This document shows positions 7,526-16,980 of a DNA stretch of 64,000 nucleotides, one piece after another. The notes beneath the pieces are model-generated. The model did no database searches, was not told the DNA's origin, and was given only the letters and a program-made list of their open reading frames with translations. Origin of the DNA: Chryseobacterium sp. R2A-55 (GTDB lineage: Bacteria; Bacteroidota; Bacteroidia; Flavobacteriales; Weeksellaceae); assembly GCF_021401085.1 (NCBI RefSeq), contig NZ_JACBFP010000009.1:62001-126000 (forward strand), given 5' to 3'. A program made the position numbers and the translations under genes. Position 1 is the first letter of the stretch; each line of letters starts with the position of its first letter.

Positions 7526-10144
7526 TTAAAGTGTTTTCAGTTTTTCTTCCAACAAGGCGATTTTTTCCTGTGTGTCTTTTTGCTTTTTCAGTTCAATATC
7601 TACTACATTTTGTGGGGCTCCAGCCATAAATTTATCGTTTGAAAGTTTCTTTTGAACAGACATTAGGAAACCTTTTAGATGTTGAAGTTCTTTTTCAGTT
7701 TTCCCTTTTTCTTCAGCCAAATCGATGTTTTCACTTAGTGGAATTGAAACTTCTGTCGCTCCAACTAAAAAAGTAAAACTTGGTTTGTCTATTTTTTGGC
7801 TAAAATGAATATCGGAAATATTCGCTAATTTTTTTACTAGTTCTTCATTGGAAATAGTTTCTGCATTGGTGAAAATTTCAACACTTTCTCTAGGCGAAAT
7901 CCCTTTTGACTGCCGGTAATTTCTCACTCCTGAGATAATTTCTTTGGAAGTTTCAAAATCTTTAATCAATTCATTATTAAAGGTTTCAGCCTTTCTTTGT
8001 TGTGAAATCACCAAGGCGTTTTCTGGTGTTCTTTCCGAAATATTCTGCCACAATTCCTCAGATAAGAATGGCATGAACGGATGAAGCAACTTCATCAGTT
8101 CCTCGAAAAAGGAAATGGTTTGATCATAAACTTGTGGAGCAATCGGTGCGCCAAAATTGGGTTTGATGGCTTCCAGATACCACGAACAAAAATCGTCCCA
8201 AATCACTTTGTAAACCAGATGCAATGCATCAGAAATCCTGAATTTTTCGAATTGGTCACCAATTTCCACAATGGTTTTGTCCATTTGATTTCGGAACCAT
8301 TCAATTGCTTGATGATCTGAATGATTGGGCTTTGTGGTTTCATCTTTTTTCCAGCCTTGAATCAGTTTGTAGGCATTCCAAATCTTGGTGGCAAAATTTC
8401 TTCCCTGCAACATCAGATCTTCATCGAAAAGCAGATCGTTTCCGGCGGCGGAGCTCAGCAAAATTCCCACACGAACGCCGTCTGCGCCGTATTTTTCAAT
8501 CAATTCTATTGGATCCGGAGAATTTCCGAGTGATTTAGACATTTTTCTTCTTTGCTTATCGCGGACAATTCCCGTGAAATAAACATTTTTGAACGGAACT
8601 TCTTTTCGGTATTCCAGTCCGGCCATAATCATTCTTGCGACCCAGAAGAAAATAATATCCGGACCGGTTACCAAATCCGAAGTGGGATAATAATAGTTGA
8701 TGTCTTTATTTTCTGGTTCCAGCATTCCGTCGAAGACCGAAATCGGCCATAACCAGGAAGAAAACCAAGTATCCAAAGCATCTTCATCTTGTTTGAGATC
8801 AGAAATTTCCAGATTGGAAATCTGAGACTTTTCTTTGGCTAAAGTTAAGGCTTCTTCGATGGTTTCCGCAACCACGAAATCATTTTCGCCTTCCCCAAAA
8901 TAATACGCCGGAATCTGCTGTCCCCACCAAAGCTGGCGCGAAATATTCCAATCCCGGATGTTTTCCATCCAGTGTCGGTAGGTATTTTTAAACTTTTCGG
9001 GGTGGAATTTCACTTCATCATTCATCACCACATCCAATGCCGGTTTTGCCATTTCAGACATTTTCAAAAACCACTGCTGCGAAATTTTCGGTTCGATGAT
9101 GGCGCCAGTTCTTTCGGAAGTTCCTACTTTATTCACATAATCTTCAGCTTTTAAGAGAAGACCTTTTTCCTCTAATTCTTTTGCAATAAGTTTTCTGACC
9201 TCGAATCGGTTTTTTCCGTTATAATGAAGTCCGTGCTGGTTTAGGTTACCGTCATCATCCAAAGAATCAATCATTGGCAGATGATGGCGTTGCCCGATTT
9301 CATAATCGTTTGTGTCATGAGCCGGCGTAATTTTCAATGCTCCGGTTCCGAATTCGATATCCACGTAATCATCTTCTATGATGGGAATCACACGGTTTGC
9401 GATGGGGACGATAACTTTTTTCCCTTTCAAATGGGTGTATCTTTCATCATTTGGATTGACACAGACCGCGGTATCTCCGAAAATCGTTTCTGGGCGTGTG
9501 GTAGCAACTGAAAGAAATTCCTCTGTTCCTTCTATTTTATATTTCAGAAAATAAAGCTTTCCATTTTGTTCTTTAAAGATGACTTCCTCGTCGGAAATAT
9601 TGGTTTTCGCTTCCGGATCCCAATTGACCATTCGGTAACCTCTGTAGATCAGTCCTTTATTAAATAGGTCCACAAAGGATTTGATGACCTGTTTTGAAAG
9701 TTTCGGCTCCATCGTGAAACGGGTTCTTTCCCAATCGCAAGATGCGCCGAGTTTTTTCAGCTGTTCCAGAATGGTTCCGCCGTATTTATCAGTCCATTCC
9801 CATGCATGTTTCAGAAATTCTTCTCTGGTAATTTCGGATTTGCTGATTCCATCTTCTTTCAGTTTTGCCACCACTTTTGCTTCTGTTGCAATCGAGGCAT
9901 GATCCGTTCCGGGAACCCAGCAAGCATTGAATCCCTGCATTCTGGCTCTTCGCACCAAAACATCCTGAATCGTGTTGTTCAGCATGTGTCCCATGTGGAG
10001 AATTCCGGTCACATTGGGTGGCGGAATTACTACGGTATATGGCGGCTTTTCGTTGGGTTCGGAATGAAAATAGTTATTTTCAAGCCAATAGCTGTACCAT
10101 TTCTGTTCGGTTTCCTGTGGATTATATTTGTCTGAAATCTGCAT
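7526..10144 (-). CDS. valS: Valyl-tRNA synthetase
   Basis: Charges tRNA-Val and edits mischarged threonine. It is a class I synthetase of 872 residues, normal for bacteria. The HIGH-type motif is PPPNVTGILHMGHMLNN near residue 41, and the KMSKS motif is DKQRRKMSKSLGNSPDP near residue 530. The inserted editing domain contains TTRPETIFGDTAV near residue 216. The C-terminus (from about residue 800) is the coiled-coil tRNA-binding arm rich in Glu and Lys. It begins the minus-strand run ending in speA and is divergent from the DUF1573 gene. Confidence 0.98.
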   Translation of the reverse strand: MQISDKYNPQETEQKWYSYWLENNYFHSEPNEKPPYTVVIPPPNVTGILHMGHMLNNTIQDVLVRRARMQGFNACWVPGTDHASIATEAKVVAKLKEDGISKSEITREEFLKHAWEWTDKYGGTILEQLKKLGASCDWERTRFTMEPKLSKQVIKSFVDLFNKGLIYRGYRMVNWDPEAKTNISDEEVIFKEQNGKLYFLKYKIEGTEEFLSVATTRPETIFGDTAVCVNPNDERYTHLKGKKVIVPIANRVIPIIEDDYVDIEFGTGALKITPAHDTNDYEIGQRHHLPMIDSLDDDGNLNQHGLHYNGKNRFEVRKLIAKELEEKGLLLKAEDYVNKVGTSERTGAIIEPKISQQWFLKMSEMAKPALDVVMNDEVKFHPEKFKNTYRHWMENIRDWNISRQLWWGQQIPAYYFGEGENDFVVAETIEEALTLAKEKSQISNLEISDLKQDEDALDTWFSSWLWPISVFDGMLEPENKDINYYYPTSDLVTGPDIIFFWVARMIMAGLEYRKEVPFKNVYFTGIVRDKQRRKMSKSLGNSPDPIELIEKYGADGVRVGILLSSAAGNDLLFDEDLMLQGRNFATKIWNAYKLIQGWKKDETTKPNHSDHQAIEWFRNQMDKTIVEIGDQFEKFRISDALHLVYKVIWDDFCSWYLEAIKPNFGAPIAPQVYDQTISFFEELMKLLHPFMPFLSEELWQNISERTPENALVISQQRKAETFNNELIKDFETSKEIISGVRNYRQSKGISPRESVEIFTNAETISNEELVKKLANISDIHFSQKIDKPSFTFLVGATEVSIPLSENIDLAEEKGKTEKELQHLKGFLMSVQKKLSNDKFMAGAPQNVVDIELKKQKDTQEKIALLEEKLKTL

Positions 10145-10223
10145 ACAATCTTAAATAAACATTAAAATAATGTGCAAAAATAGGGTAAATAAAATTTTTT
10201 ATATGGATTAATAAAATAATTTT

Positions 10224-10231
10224 TAACTTTG
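10224..10231 (+). promoter_or_regulatory. -7 box TAACTTTG before the DUF1573 gene
   Basis: Exact TAnnTTTG match 45 bases upstream of the start codon at 10276, in an A+T-rich leader between the divergent valS and DUF1573 genes. No clear -33 element was found. Confidence 0.55.
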
Positions 10232-10275
10232 TCTCTTAAGATTTATCAAACAACCAAAAAAAACAAATTAGGAAT

Positions 10276-10803
10276 ATGAAAAATATTTTCGCAGCTTTAT
10301 TTTTAACTGCATCTTTCGCATTTGCGTCAGCACAAACAATTTCATTCGAAAAGACTACTGTGGATTATGGAACTGTGAAAAACGGTGCTGATGGCAACAG
10401 AAATTTCGTGGTAAAAAACACTGGAGACAAACCGTTGATTATTTCAAGAGTACAGCCGTCTTGCGGATGCACAGTTCCGGAATGGAGCCAGGATCCAATT
10501 ATGCCTGGAAAAACAGGTCAAATCAAAGTGCATTACAACACTACGCTTACCGGACATTTTACCAAATCTATTGAAGTGTATTCCAACGATCCGGAAAACA
10601 GCCGATCAGTTGTCAATATCACCGGTACTGTGGAACCTGCCGCCACTGCTGCTGCAGAAATGAAAGCCGCCTCAGCTGATCTGGCGGTTGCACAAAAATT
10701 TGAAAGTGTACCTTCCCAAGCTACAGCTGCTGCACCGGCAAGAGCTACCATGAAAGTGAAAAAGGAAGCAAAAAATACTGCAAAAAAAGAGATCGCAAAA
10801 TAA
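10276..10803 (+). CDS. Secreted DUF1573 domain protein
   Basis: A 175-residue exported protein. Residues 1-19 form a signal peptide (MKNIFAALFLTASFAFASAQ, cleavage after ASA). Residues 25-115 are a DUF1573 immunoglobulin-like domain with the characteristic DYGTVKNGADGNRNFVVKNT and ISRVQPSCGCTVPEWSQ stretches; the CGC cysteines are typical. From about residue 117 the protein is an Ala/Lys-rich low-complexity tail ending KEIAK. The molecular function of the family is unknown. It has its own promoter and terminator, so it is probably monocistronic. Confidence 0.88.
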   Translation: MKNIFAALFLTASFAFASAQTISFEKTTVDYGTVKNGADGNRNFVVKNTGDKPLIISRVQPSCGCTVPEWSQDPIMPGKTGQIKVHYNTTLTGHFTKSIEVYSNDPENSRSVVNITGTVEPAATAAAEMKAASADLAVAQKFESVPSQATAAAPARATMKVKKEAKNTAKKEIAK

Positions 10804-10832
10804 TTCAATAGCGTTTTCTAAAATAATTCTCA

Positions 10833-10867
10833 AAAATCACTCCATTATTGGGGTGATTTTTTTATTT
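10833..10867 (+). terminator. Terminator after the DUF1573 gene
   Basis: Stem AAAATCACTCC against GGGGTGATTTT (one G-U pair), a short loop, then a run of T. It begins about 30 bases after the stop codon and ends just before the ppk2 start at 10879. Confidence 0.8.
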
Positions 10868-10878
10868 TTAATAAAAAT

Positions 10879-11754
10879 TTGATGATGGATTTAGATTTTA
10901 GCGACAATTTTATGATCAATGATAAGTTTTCGATCAAAAATGTAGAAACAGAATACAAAGGAAAACTCTCGAAGGAAGATGGAATACGAATGCTGGATGA
11001 GGAGAAAGTAAAGCTCCGCGAACTGCAGGAGAAACTTTATGCGGATGGCAGCAAATCTTTGTTAATCGTTATCCAGGCGATGGATGCGGCAGGAAAAGAT
11101 TCGCTGATAGAACATGTTTTCAGTGGGGTGAATCCGCAAGGTTGCGAGGTGACCAGTTTCAAGACTCCAAGTACCAAAGAATATTCCCATGATTTTTTGT
11201 GGCGGCAATATTTGGCAGTTCCGGCAAAGGGCAAAATCGGTATTTTTAACAGAAGTCATTATGAAAGCGTCTTGGTCTGCAAAGTACATCCCGAATATAA
11301 TCTGAGTGAAAAAGTCTGGAAAAATGTGGAGGACTTTGATGCCAAATTCTGGGAAAACCGGTATGAAAGTATCCGGAATTTTGAGAAACATCTTGCTGAA
11401 AATGGTACCACGATCGTGAAAATGTTTCTGAATGTTTCTAAAAAAAAGCAGAAAGAAAGATTGATCGAAAGAATTGACGAACCGGAAAAAAATTGGAAAT
11501 TCTCTCTGGGTGACCTCCCGGAACGCGCACTTTGGGAGAAATACATGGCGTGTTATGAGGAAGCCATCAACGAAACTTCCAGAAAACATGCGCCTTGGTT
11601 TGTGATTCCAGCAGACGACAAATGGTTTACAAGGGTCGCGGCGATCCAGATTATTATTGATGCTATGAATAGGATGAACTTAAAATATCCGGTTTTGTCC
11701 GATCAGGATCGTACTGCTTTGAAGGCTGCAAAGGATCATCTGCTTGGTGAATAA
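10879..11754 (+). CDS. ppk2: PPK2-family polyphosphate:nucleotide phosphotransferase
   Basis: Uses inorganic polyphosphate to phosphorylate a nucleoside mono- or diphosphate. The Walker-A-like motif is QAMDAAGKDSLIEHVF near residue 66. GIFNRSHYESVLVCKVHPE near residue 117 is the family Walker-B/R region, and the lid region lies around RLIERIDEPEKNWKFSLGD near 195. Length (291 residues) fits single-domain PPK2. Whether it makes ADP, ATP or GTP cannot be decided by eye. The start lies only a few bases after the preceding terminator, so its own promoter is unclear; a later ATG at 10912 is possible. The CPBP protease gene follows within 26 bases. Confidence 0.9.
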   Translation: MMMDLDFSDNFMINDKFSIKNVETEYKGKLSKEDGIRMLDEEKVKLRELQEKLYADGSKSLLIVIQAMDAAGKDSLIEHVFSGVNPQGCEVTSFKTPSTKEYSHDFLWRQYLAVPAKGKIGIFNRSHYESVLVCKVHPEYNLSEKVWKNVEDFDAKFWENRYESIRNFEKHLAENGTTIVKMFLNVSKKKQKERLIERIDEPEKNWKFSLGDLPERALWEKYMACYEEAINETSRKHAPWFVIPADDKWFTRVAAIQIIIDAMNRMNLKYPVLSDQDRTALKAAKDHLLGE

Positions 11755-11779
11755 TTTTTGATAAGGGGTGGTTTTGGCT

Positions 11780-12598
11780 ATGGATATTTGGAGAGCACTA
11801 CTGTTTTCGGTGATTTTTTTGATTCTGGATGCACTTTTTTATTTCGCGTTTGTATTGCCGTTTCGTTTTGATCTCCTGGATTACGAGACAAATCTGTATT
11901 CCACTTTCGAAATGCTCTCAAAAGTTTCTTTCTATGTGTTGTTTTGGTTTTTATTTTTAAGAAAACAGGTCACCTTAAATCATGCAGAAGAGAAAATTCC
12001 CAGGATAGACCATGTCTGTTCTATGGTCATGATTTCGGGTGGTTTGTTCCTGCTCAACCGCCTATTCTTTGATTTATACAGTGTCTATATTGAGCGGTAT
12101 AAATTCGATTTTAAGCCAGACGATTTTCGTAATTTTGTCAATAATAACCCAATCTATTCACAGGTTTTGGGAGTCATTGGATCTTTAATTATCGCTCCGA
12201 TTGGTGAGGAACTGGTCTTTCGGAAATATCTTTTTGCAAAAATGCTGAACAGATATCATGTTTGGACGGCAATGGTTTGGTCAAGTCTTTGTTTTGCACT
12301 GATTCATGTTCCCGATTATCGGAATCTGTTCCCGACTTTTCTGTTGGGATTTTTTTGTTCTTTTGCCTTTCAGCGATCGAAAAAGATACTCTATCCAATT
12401 ATTTTGCATTTTCTCTATAATTTCTTCACCTATCTAAACCAAAGTTTTTTCATTGATTTCAAGATATTCATTTATGAAAACAGGTTCAATCTGTCCTATT
12501 TTTTGATCGTGATTATAGGTGTCATTTTTATTTACTCCGGATTTCTGCTTTTTAATAAGGCAATGAAGAAGGAGAAAGAGAAGTTGGAAATTTCCTGA
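11780..12598 (+). CDS. CPBP family intramembrane glutamic endopeptidase
   Basis: An integral membrane protein of about 272 residues with roughly seven or eight hydrophobic segments. The catalytic signature is APIGEELVFRKYLF near residue 140, giving the EE pair plus Arg, followed by the His motifs ALIHVPDYRN near 178 and ILHFLYNFFTYLN near 212. The family includes CAAX prenyl proteases and bacteriocin-immunity-linked proteases; the substrate here is unknown. I prefer the ATG at 11780 to a GTG at 11768. It follows ppk2 by 25 bases and is probably cotranscribed. Its 3' end abuts rnpB on the other strand. Confidence 0.85.
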   Translation: MDIWRALLFSVIFLILDALFYFAFVLPFRFDLLDYETNLYSTFEMLSKVSFYVLFWFLFLRKQVTLNHAEEKIPRIDHVCSMVMISGGLFLLNRLFFDLYSVYIERYKFDFKPDDFRNFVNNNPIYSQVLGVIGSLIIAPIGEELVFRKYLFAKMLNRYHVWTAMVWSSLCFALIHVPDYRNLFPTFLLGFFCSFAFQRSKKILYPIILHFLYNFFTYLNQSFFIDFKIFIYENRFNLSYFLIVIIGVIFIYSGFLLFNKAMKKEKEKLEIS

Positions 12599-12603
12599 AA
12601 AAC

Positions 12604-12925
12604 CCACAAGAAAAACTATAAGCCGGATTCTGTTCCCCGCCGAAACGAGGCGCTTGTTATTTATCTGCGTTTTACGTTGCCGCAAAACTTGAGCTGTTTA
12701 CCCCTCATCAACGGACGAGCAGCCCTTAACTGATGATATACTTAACATTGCACCGCAAAGAGTTTACCTGATTTCACTATAACTAAATATACATTCTTTC
12801 TGTTGCACTGGTCCTGATCTCGCGACCGACGGATGTTATCCGCTTTGCTGCTCTGTGGTGTCCGGACTTTCCTACCCCCGATCCCGAAACTTCGGGAGGG
12901 AATCAACAAGCCGTTTTTCTTGTGG
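12604..12925 (-). ncRNA. rnpB: RNase P RNA (bacterial type A)
   Basis: The catalytic RNA that matures tRNA 5' ends. Read on the minus strand it contains the universally conserved AGGAAAGTCCGGACA near its 5' end (about 12865) and ACAGAATCCGGCTTATAG near its 3' end (about 12620-12635). The two ends pair perfectly as helix P1: CCACAAGAAAAAC at 12604-12616 against GTTTTTCTTGTGG at 12913-12925. Length is about 322 bases, a little short of the well-known E. coli RNA. A T-rich stretch follows P1 at the 3' end. Open frames across this region are meaningless. Confidence 0.95.
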
Positions 12926-12929
12926 ATTG

Positions 12930-12937
12930 CAAAGATA
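12930..12937 (-). promoter_or_regulatory. -7 box of rnpB (minus-strand TATCTTTG)
   Basis: The plus strand reads CAAAGATA, i.e. TATCTTTG on the minus strand, an exact TAnnTTTG match ending five bases before the first base of helix P1. This spacing agrees with transcription starting at or near 12925. Confidence 0.7.
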
Positions 12938-13120
12938 TGGAAAAGCGGTAAGTCTGAAGACGGAACATGAGAGAAAATCAGGAAGTTGAAAAAGTGACTA
13001 GGAGCGGAAAAATATATTTTAGAACAAAAACCAACCTCCATCGAAAGGATCAGATTCTTCAAACTGATAACAAATCTATTTTCCAGCTCTGATCTTCGGA
13101 CTTTTTCCTATTTTTGAATT

Positions 13121-13948
13121 ATGGATTATTTTAGCGTTGTTTCTTCCGTTTTGCAAAGATGGTATCTCACTTTTGCGGAGCTTACCCCAAAATTGATTGT
13201 TGGGATTTTGGTTTTCAGTTTCTTTCTTATGGCCAGCTCTTTCCTGAGCAAAGCTACAGTGAAGCTTTTTCATCGCCTTTTCCCCAAAAGCCGCAAAGCG
13301 GAGACCATGACCAATTTGGTTGGTTTCTTTCGGTTTTTGATTATCCTTTTCGGAACTTTTGTCTCTTTGGAAATCATAGGGCTCAGTGGTTTTTTCATGA
13401 AGTTACTGGGAAGTTTGGGGGTAGCTGGAATTATTGCGGGAGTTGCGCTGAAAGATTTGGTGTCGTCCATGTTTTCGGGAGTTTTGGTGGGAATTGATAA
13501 ATCCTTCAAACCAGGAGATGTGGTGCAAATCAGTAATATTACCGGCACGGTGGAAGAAATCGGATTCCTGACCACGAAAATTATTGCCGATGACGGAAAG
13601 AAAGTTTACCTGCCGAATCAGTTGATTTTCAATGCTCCATTCATTAATTTTTCGGCTTCTGCGAATAGGAAAATATTCATTGATATTGAAATTCCAAACA
13701 GCCAGGATTTGGAGAAAGCCAAAGAGGTGATTTTGGATGAAGTGCGAAAGCTTGATGCTGTGGATCGGCTTAATCTTGCCCAGGTTGTATTGCTGAAGCA
13801 AAACTTCGGAGTCTTCACCATTGAGGCGCAATTTTGGATGAAACAAGGTCTGAATATTGTGCTGGTACGAAGCGAAGCTCTGCTTAAAATAAAACAGCGT
13901 TTAGATCAGGAAGAAATCCAAATGGTTAATCCCAACCAAAACCGATGA
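13121..13948 (+). CDS. mscS: MscS-family small-conductance mechanosensitive channel
   Basis: An inner-membrane channel of 275 residues that releases solutes under membrane tension. Three N-terminal hydrophobic segments span about residues 18-45, 65-85 and 88-115. The pore-lining helix is Gly/Ala-rich (LLGSLGVAGIIAGVALKDLV near residue 93). The following beta domain carries GVLVGIDKSFKPGDVVQIS near 114 and TGTVEEIGFLTTKI near 135, both standard for MscS. The cytoplasmic alpha/beta part continues to the C-terminus. It has a shared bidirectional terminator with the convergent protease gene. Confidence 0.93.
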   Translation: MDYFSVVSSVLQRWYLTFAELTPKLIVGILVFSFFLMASSFLSKATVKLFHRLFPKSRKAETMTNLVGFFRFLIILFGTFVSLEIIGLSGFFMKLLGSLGVAGIIAGVALKDLVSSMFSGVLVGIDKSFKPGDVVQISNITGTVEEIGFLTTKIIADDGKKVYLPNQLIFNAPFINFSASANRKIFIDIEIPNSQDLEKAKEVILDEVRKLDAVDRLNLAQVVLLKQNFGVFTIEAQFWMKQGLNIVLVRSEALLKIKQRLDQEEIQMVNPNQNR

Positions 13949-13959
13949 AATATTGAACA

Positions 13960-13992
13960 AAAAAAGGATGCCCAAATTTGGACATCCTTTAT
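13960..13992. terminator. Bidirectional terminator between mscS and the protease gene
   Basis: AAAGGATG pairs with CATCCTTT and an inner CCAAATTTGG completes the stem. An A-run precedes it and T-rich sequence follows, so it can stop transcripts from both convergent genes. Confidence 0.75.
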
Positions 13993-14010
13993 GAATTTTA
14001 AAGCTTATAA

Positions 14011-16197
14011 TTATTTCTTGATCATAAGTTTATCTGTAAATTTCTCGCCGTTTTTCAATTCGATGTTTAGGATATAGTTTCCATTAACCAGATTCGAAAC
14101 ATTGATTTTTCCTTCAGCAGAAATATTTCCTTTTGCAACAACTCTTCCTGAATGGTCATAAATGCTATAAGAAGCAGCTTCAGCTTTGTTTTTCAACATT
14201 ACATTGACTTCATTTGTTGCAGGATTTGGATAAATCGCGATATTCTTCACATTTACGTCACCAACTGCCAAGAATTTCTTAATGGAGAAATTGGAAGAAT
14301 TTAGTGCGAAATAGATGTTATTATCAGCTTTTACCATTAATCTCGCCGAATTCACATCTTCGTTAGGAAGCATAAATGTTGCAGAACCGGTATTTGGAAC
14401 ACTTGCTGCAACTGGATAGAATGTGGCTCCTCCATCTTTTGTCAGGTAAATGGTGACGGTGGAAGTGTTGATGGTTCCGGCATTTGTTCCGGCAACATCC
14501 CAAGTTACGGTATATGGCGCCGCTGCATCAACCTGGGTATTGGTAGTCTGCGAAGTCACTTTGAAAGGTCCGTCATTGGTTACGGTTACTTTCATGGTAC
14601 TTCTTGCAGATTGGTTTCCGGTTGCTTTGTTGTCGCTGACCAATAGTGAAAAGTTCAATGTTCTCGCTACACTTGGAGTTACCTCCCATTTTGGCACCAA
14701 ATCATTGTTCATGATGGAGGTCATATTGGGGAAATATCTTGATGGAGAAGAAGTGGCAAAGAAAGATCTGTAATTAGGTCCTCCGGTTGCAGTAGAAACT
14801 GGTGGTTGCGTGCTGGATTGGTTATCTAATTGTTCCCATAAATAGGTGATTGGATCTCCATCCGGATCGGTTCCCGCTCCTGTCAGCACAAACGCGGTGC
14901 TTTTAGGAATGGTATAGTTTGCACCCGCATCTGCGGTTGGAACTCCATTATTGTTAGGTGTTTTTACTGAGCAATCGGATGCTCTTGTGATCACGTTATT
15001 GATTTCATTTACACTAGCGGAATGGAAATACGCATCACTGTTATTTTGCACATTGTTTGTTGCGGTGCAAATTCCTGCATAAGCCATAATGGTGGTTCCT
15101 CCACCAACTTCAAAAGCAGTCGCGAGGTTTCTGTTTCCTCCGCCACAACTTCCCGTAGTTGCATTGAATGTATGATTCGCTCCAAATTGGTGACCCATTT
15201 CATGTGCCACGTAATCAATGTAAAAAACGTCATTAATTGGAGCGGTCAAACCGGTAACTCCACCTGCTTTGCTGGAGCCGCAGATGCACGCCAGATACGC
15301 AACACCACCACCTCCGGTAGAGAAGACGTGACCTATATCGTAATTTGCAGATCCGATGACGCTGTTACAAGTCGAGATATTTTGTCCCAGCATGGTGCTT
15401 CCATTGTTATTGGTATATGGATCGGTGTTTGGATCCGTATAGATCAAAAGGTCGGTATTTGGAACCATGACCATTGTTACTGAAAGTATTTTCTCATAAA
15501 CACCGTTTACTCTGGTCATAGCCACGTTCATTGCAGTAAGTGCTTTTGCAACTGTTCCTCCGTGATATATGGTGTATTCTCCTGTTGCTGCCAAAGCAAG
15601 TCTATAAGTTCTCATTTTGCCATCTGAAATCAGTGGAGCGTTACTCATAGGCGGTTCTGTGGCGCTCTCTTCAATCAGATGTTCCACATTGCATTCAAAA
15701 ATCCGGTCATTTACCGGCAAATCTTTTCTTTCATAGAAAATATATTTGGAGTTGTCTTTGGTGTAGCTGTCTAAGTAGCTCACTTTCATTCCGTCAAAAT
15801 ACATGGCGCTCACTCCGGTTTCCGGTGTTACACTAAATCGGACAGAGTTTGCGGGATTGTCTTTTTGAACTCCAATATAAGATCAGATTTCCGGATATTT
15901 TGCCTGCAGTTCCGGAGCCATTACTGGTGCTTCGTGTACAAGATATTGCTTGAATTTCCCTTCCGCATTCGGAAAAGTGACCAATTGTCCCGGAGTGTTG
16001 GTAAATCTCATAGGAGATTGAGCCAGAACGGCTTTGATCTTGTTCAGATCCAGATTATAAATCGAAAATGAGTTAGGTTTTGTCATTCTCACATTCAGGT
16101 CCTTCGTAGGGACCGAGGAAGATTTGGACCAATAGTTTTGTCCAAAACCCCAGATTGCCATCAGGAGGCAAGATAAAAGCGTAATTTTTGTTTTCAT
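14011..16197 (-). pseudogene. T9SS-exported reprolysin-like zinc metalloprotease, interrupted by in-frame TGA
   Basis: One 728-codon gene split by a single stop codon at 15883-15885; both parts are in the same frame. The 5' part (15883-16197) has a signal peptide (MKTKITLLSCLLMAIWGFGQ) and the start of the propeptide, ending ELQAKYPEI. The sequence resumes directly after the TGA with SYIGVQKDNPANSVRFSVTP, the normal continuation in this family. The catalytic domain holds the metzincin site HEMGHQFGANH (about 15177-15209) and a Met-turn in GTTIMAYAGIC. Later segments include a PKD/Fn3-like region and a C-terminal T9SS type A domain (IAIYPNPATNEVNVMLKNKA ... LMIKK). The 600-residue downstream part could start internally but would lack a signal peptide. 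A lipoprotein gene lies 19 bases upstream. Confidence 0.85.
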
Positions 16198-16216
16198 AAT
16201 TACTTGTTTAAAACTG

Positions 16217-16825
16217 TTATTTATAGTTGATGTTTATTCGCTTTGAACTTACTCTTGAGTGAAGTTTGACCATCACATTTGGTGAAACTCTTGAAGCGCT
16301 GCTTCTTTGAGGATCATTAAAAGGTTTCACGTCCACATTTAAAATTCCATTCTTGAGATAAATCTTCAAGATTTCGATATCGTTCGTATTCTTTAATTCT
16401 GGCTTAAAAATAAGGTAGGATTCATCCTCTGATATCGTTGGAATAGGGGCCATTCTCCCGCCGCCATTCTCTTGATGGATGATGGCGTAGATTTCATCCA
16501 TTTTCTTCTGATCGCTGATCAACAAAAATTTCTCCTGGGTTAAAGAATACAGAAAGTGATTCAGGTCTTCAAACTGAATTTCTTGGATGGAGGCTGGCTT
16601 CGGTTGATTCATGGATTTATTTTCAGGTGCGGAATCAGTTTCCTTATAGGGTTCTGAAGTTTTTTCGGTATGGGATATTTTATTTTCTGAAATTCTGCTT
16701 TTTTCCTGCGTGGATTCGGTCTTCATCTCCGAATTCGTTTCCGCGGAAGGGGATCGGGGATCTTCCTTTCCGGTCTTTGCGCAGGTAATCAAAATGGTCA
16801 ATATGAAAACAAAAATAAATTTCAT
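16217..16825 (-). CDS. Lipoprotein of unknown function
   Basis: 202 residues. A short hydrophobic leader ends in the lipobox LITC (Cys at residue 15), so it is probably a lipid-anchored envelope protein. Residues 17-80 are a polar, Ser/Glu/Lys-rich, probably disordered linker. Residues 85-195 form a folded part with LNHFLYSLTQEKFLLISDQK and an alternating beta pattern (DIEILKIYLKNGILNVDVKP). I recognise no family. It ends 19 bases before the split protease gene on the same strand, so the two are probably cotranscribed and may be functionally linked. Confidence 0.7.
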   Translation of the reverse strand: MKFIFVFILTILITCAKTGKEDPRSPSAETNSEMKTESTQEKSRISENKISHTEKTSEPYKETDSAPENKSMNQPKPASIQEIQFEDLNHFLYSLTQEKFLLISDQKKMDEIYAIIHQENGGGRMAPIPTISEDESYLIFKPELKNTNDIEILKIYLKNGILNVDVKPFNDPQRSSASRVSPNVMVKLHSRVSSKRININYK

Positions 16826-16929
16826 GCTTTTTCATCTGTGAGAATTGATAAAAGTAATATTTTTTTATTAAATCGCAAGGTTTTGGTAATAATTTTTTTG
16901 AATTAATAGAATTTTTGCCATTTCTTAAA

Positions 16930-16960
16930 ACAAAAAATCCGTTCAAGCAATTGAACGGAT
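16930..16960 (-). terminator. Terminator of sucC
   Basis: A perfect ten-base-pair stem (ATCCGTTCAA with TTGAACGGAT, loop GCAA) followed on the minus strand by six or seven T. It lies about 20 bases past the sucC stop codon. Confidence 0.85.
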
Positions 16961-16980
16961 CTGTGTTTATTTTAAAAATT

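Noticed and set aside
12742-13062. 106-codon minus-strand frame over rnpB
   Set aside because: It covers the conserved RNase P RNA and its promoter; the predicted peptide has no protein-like features.
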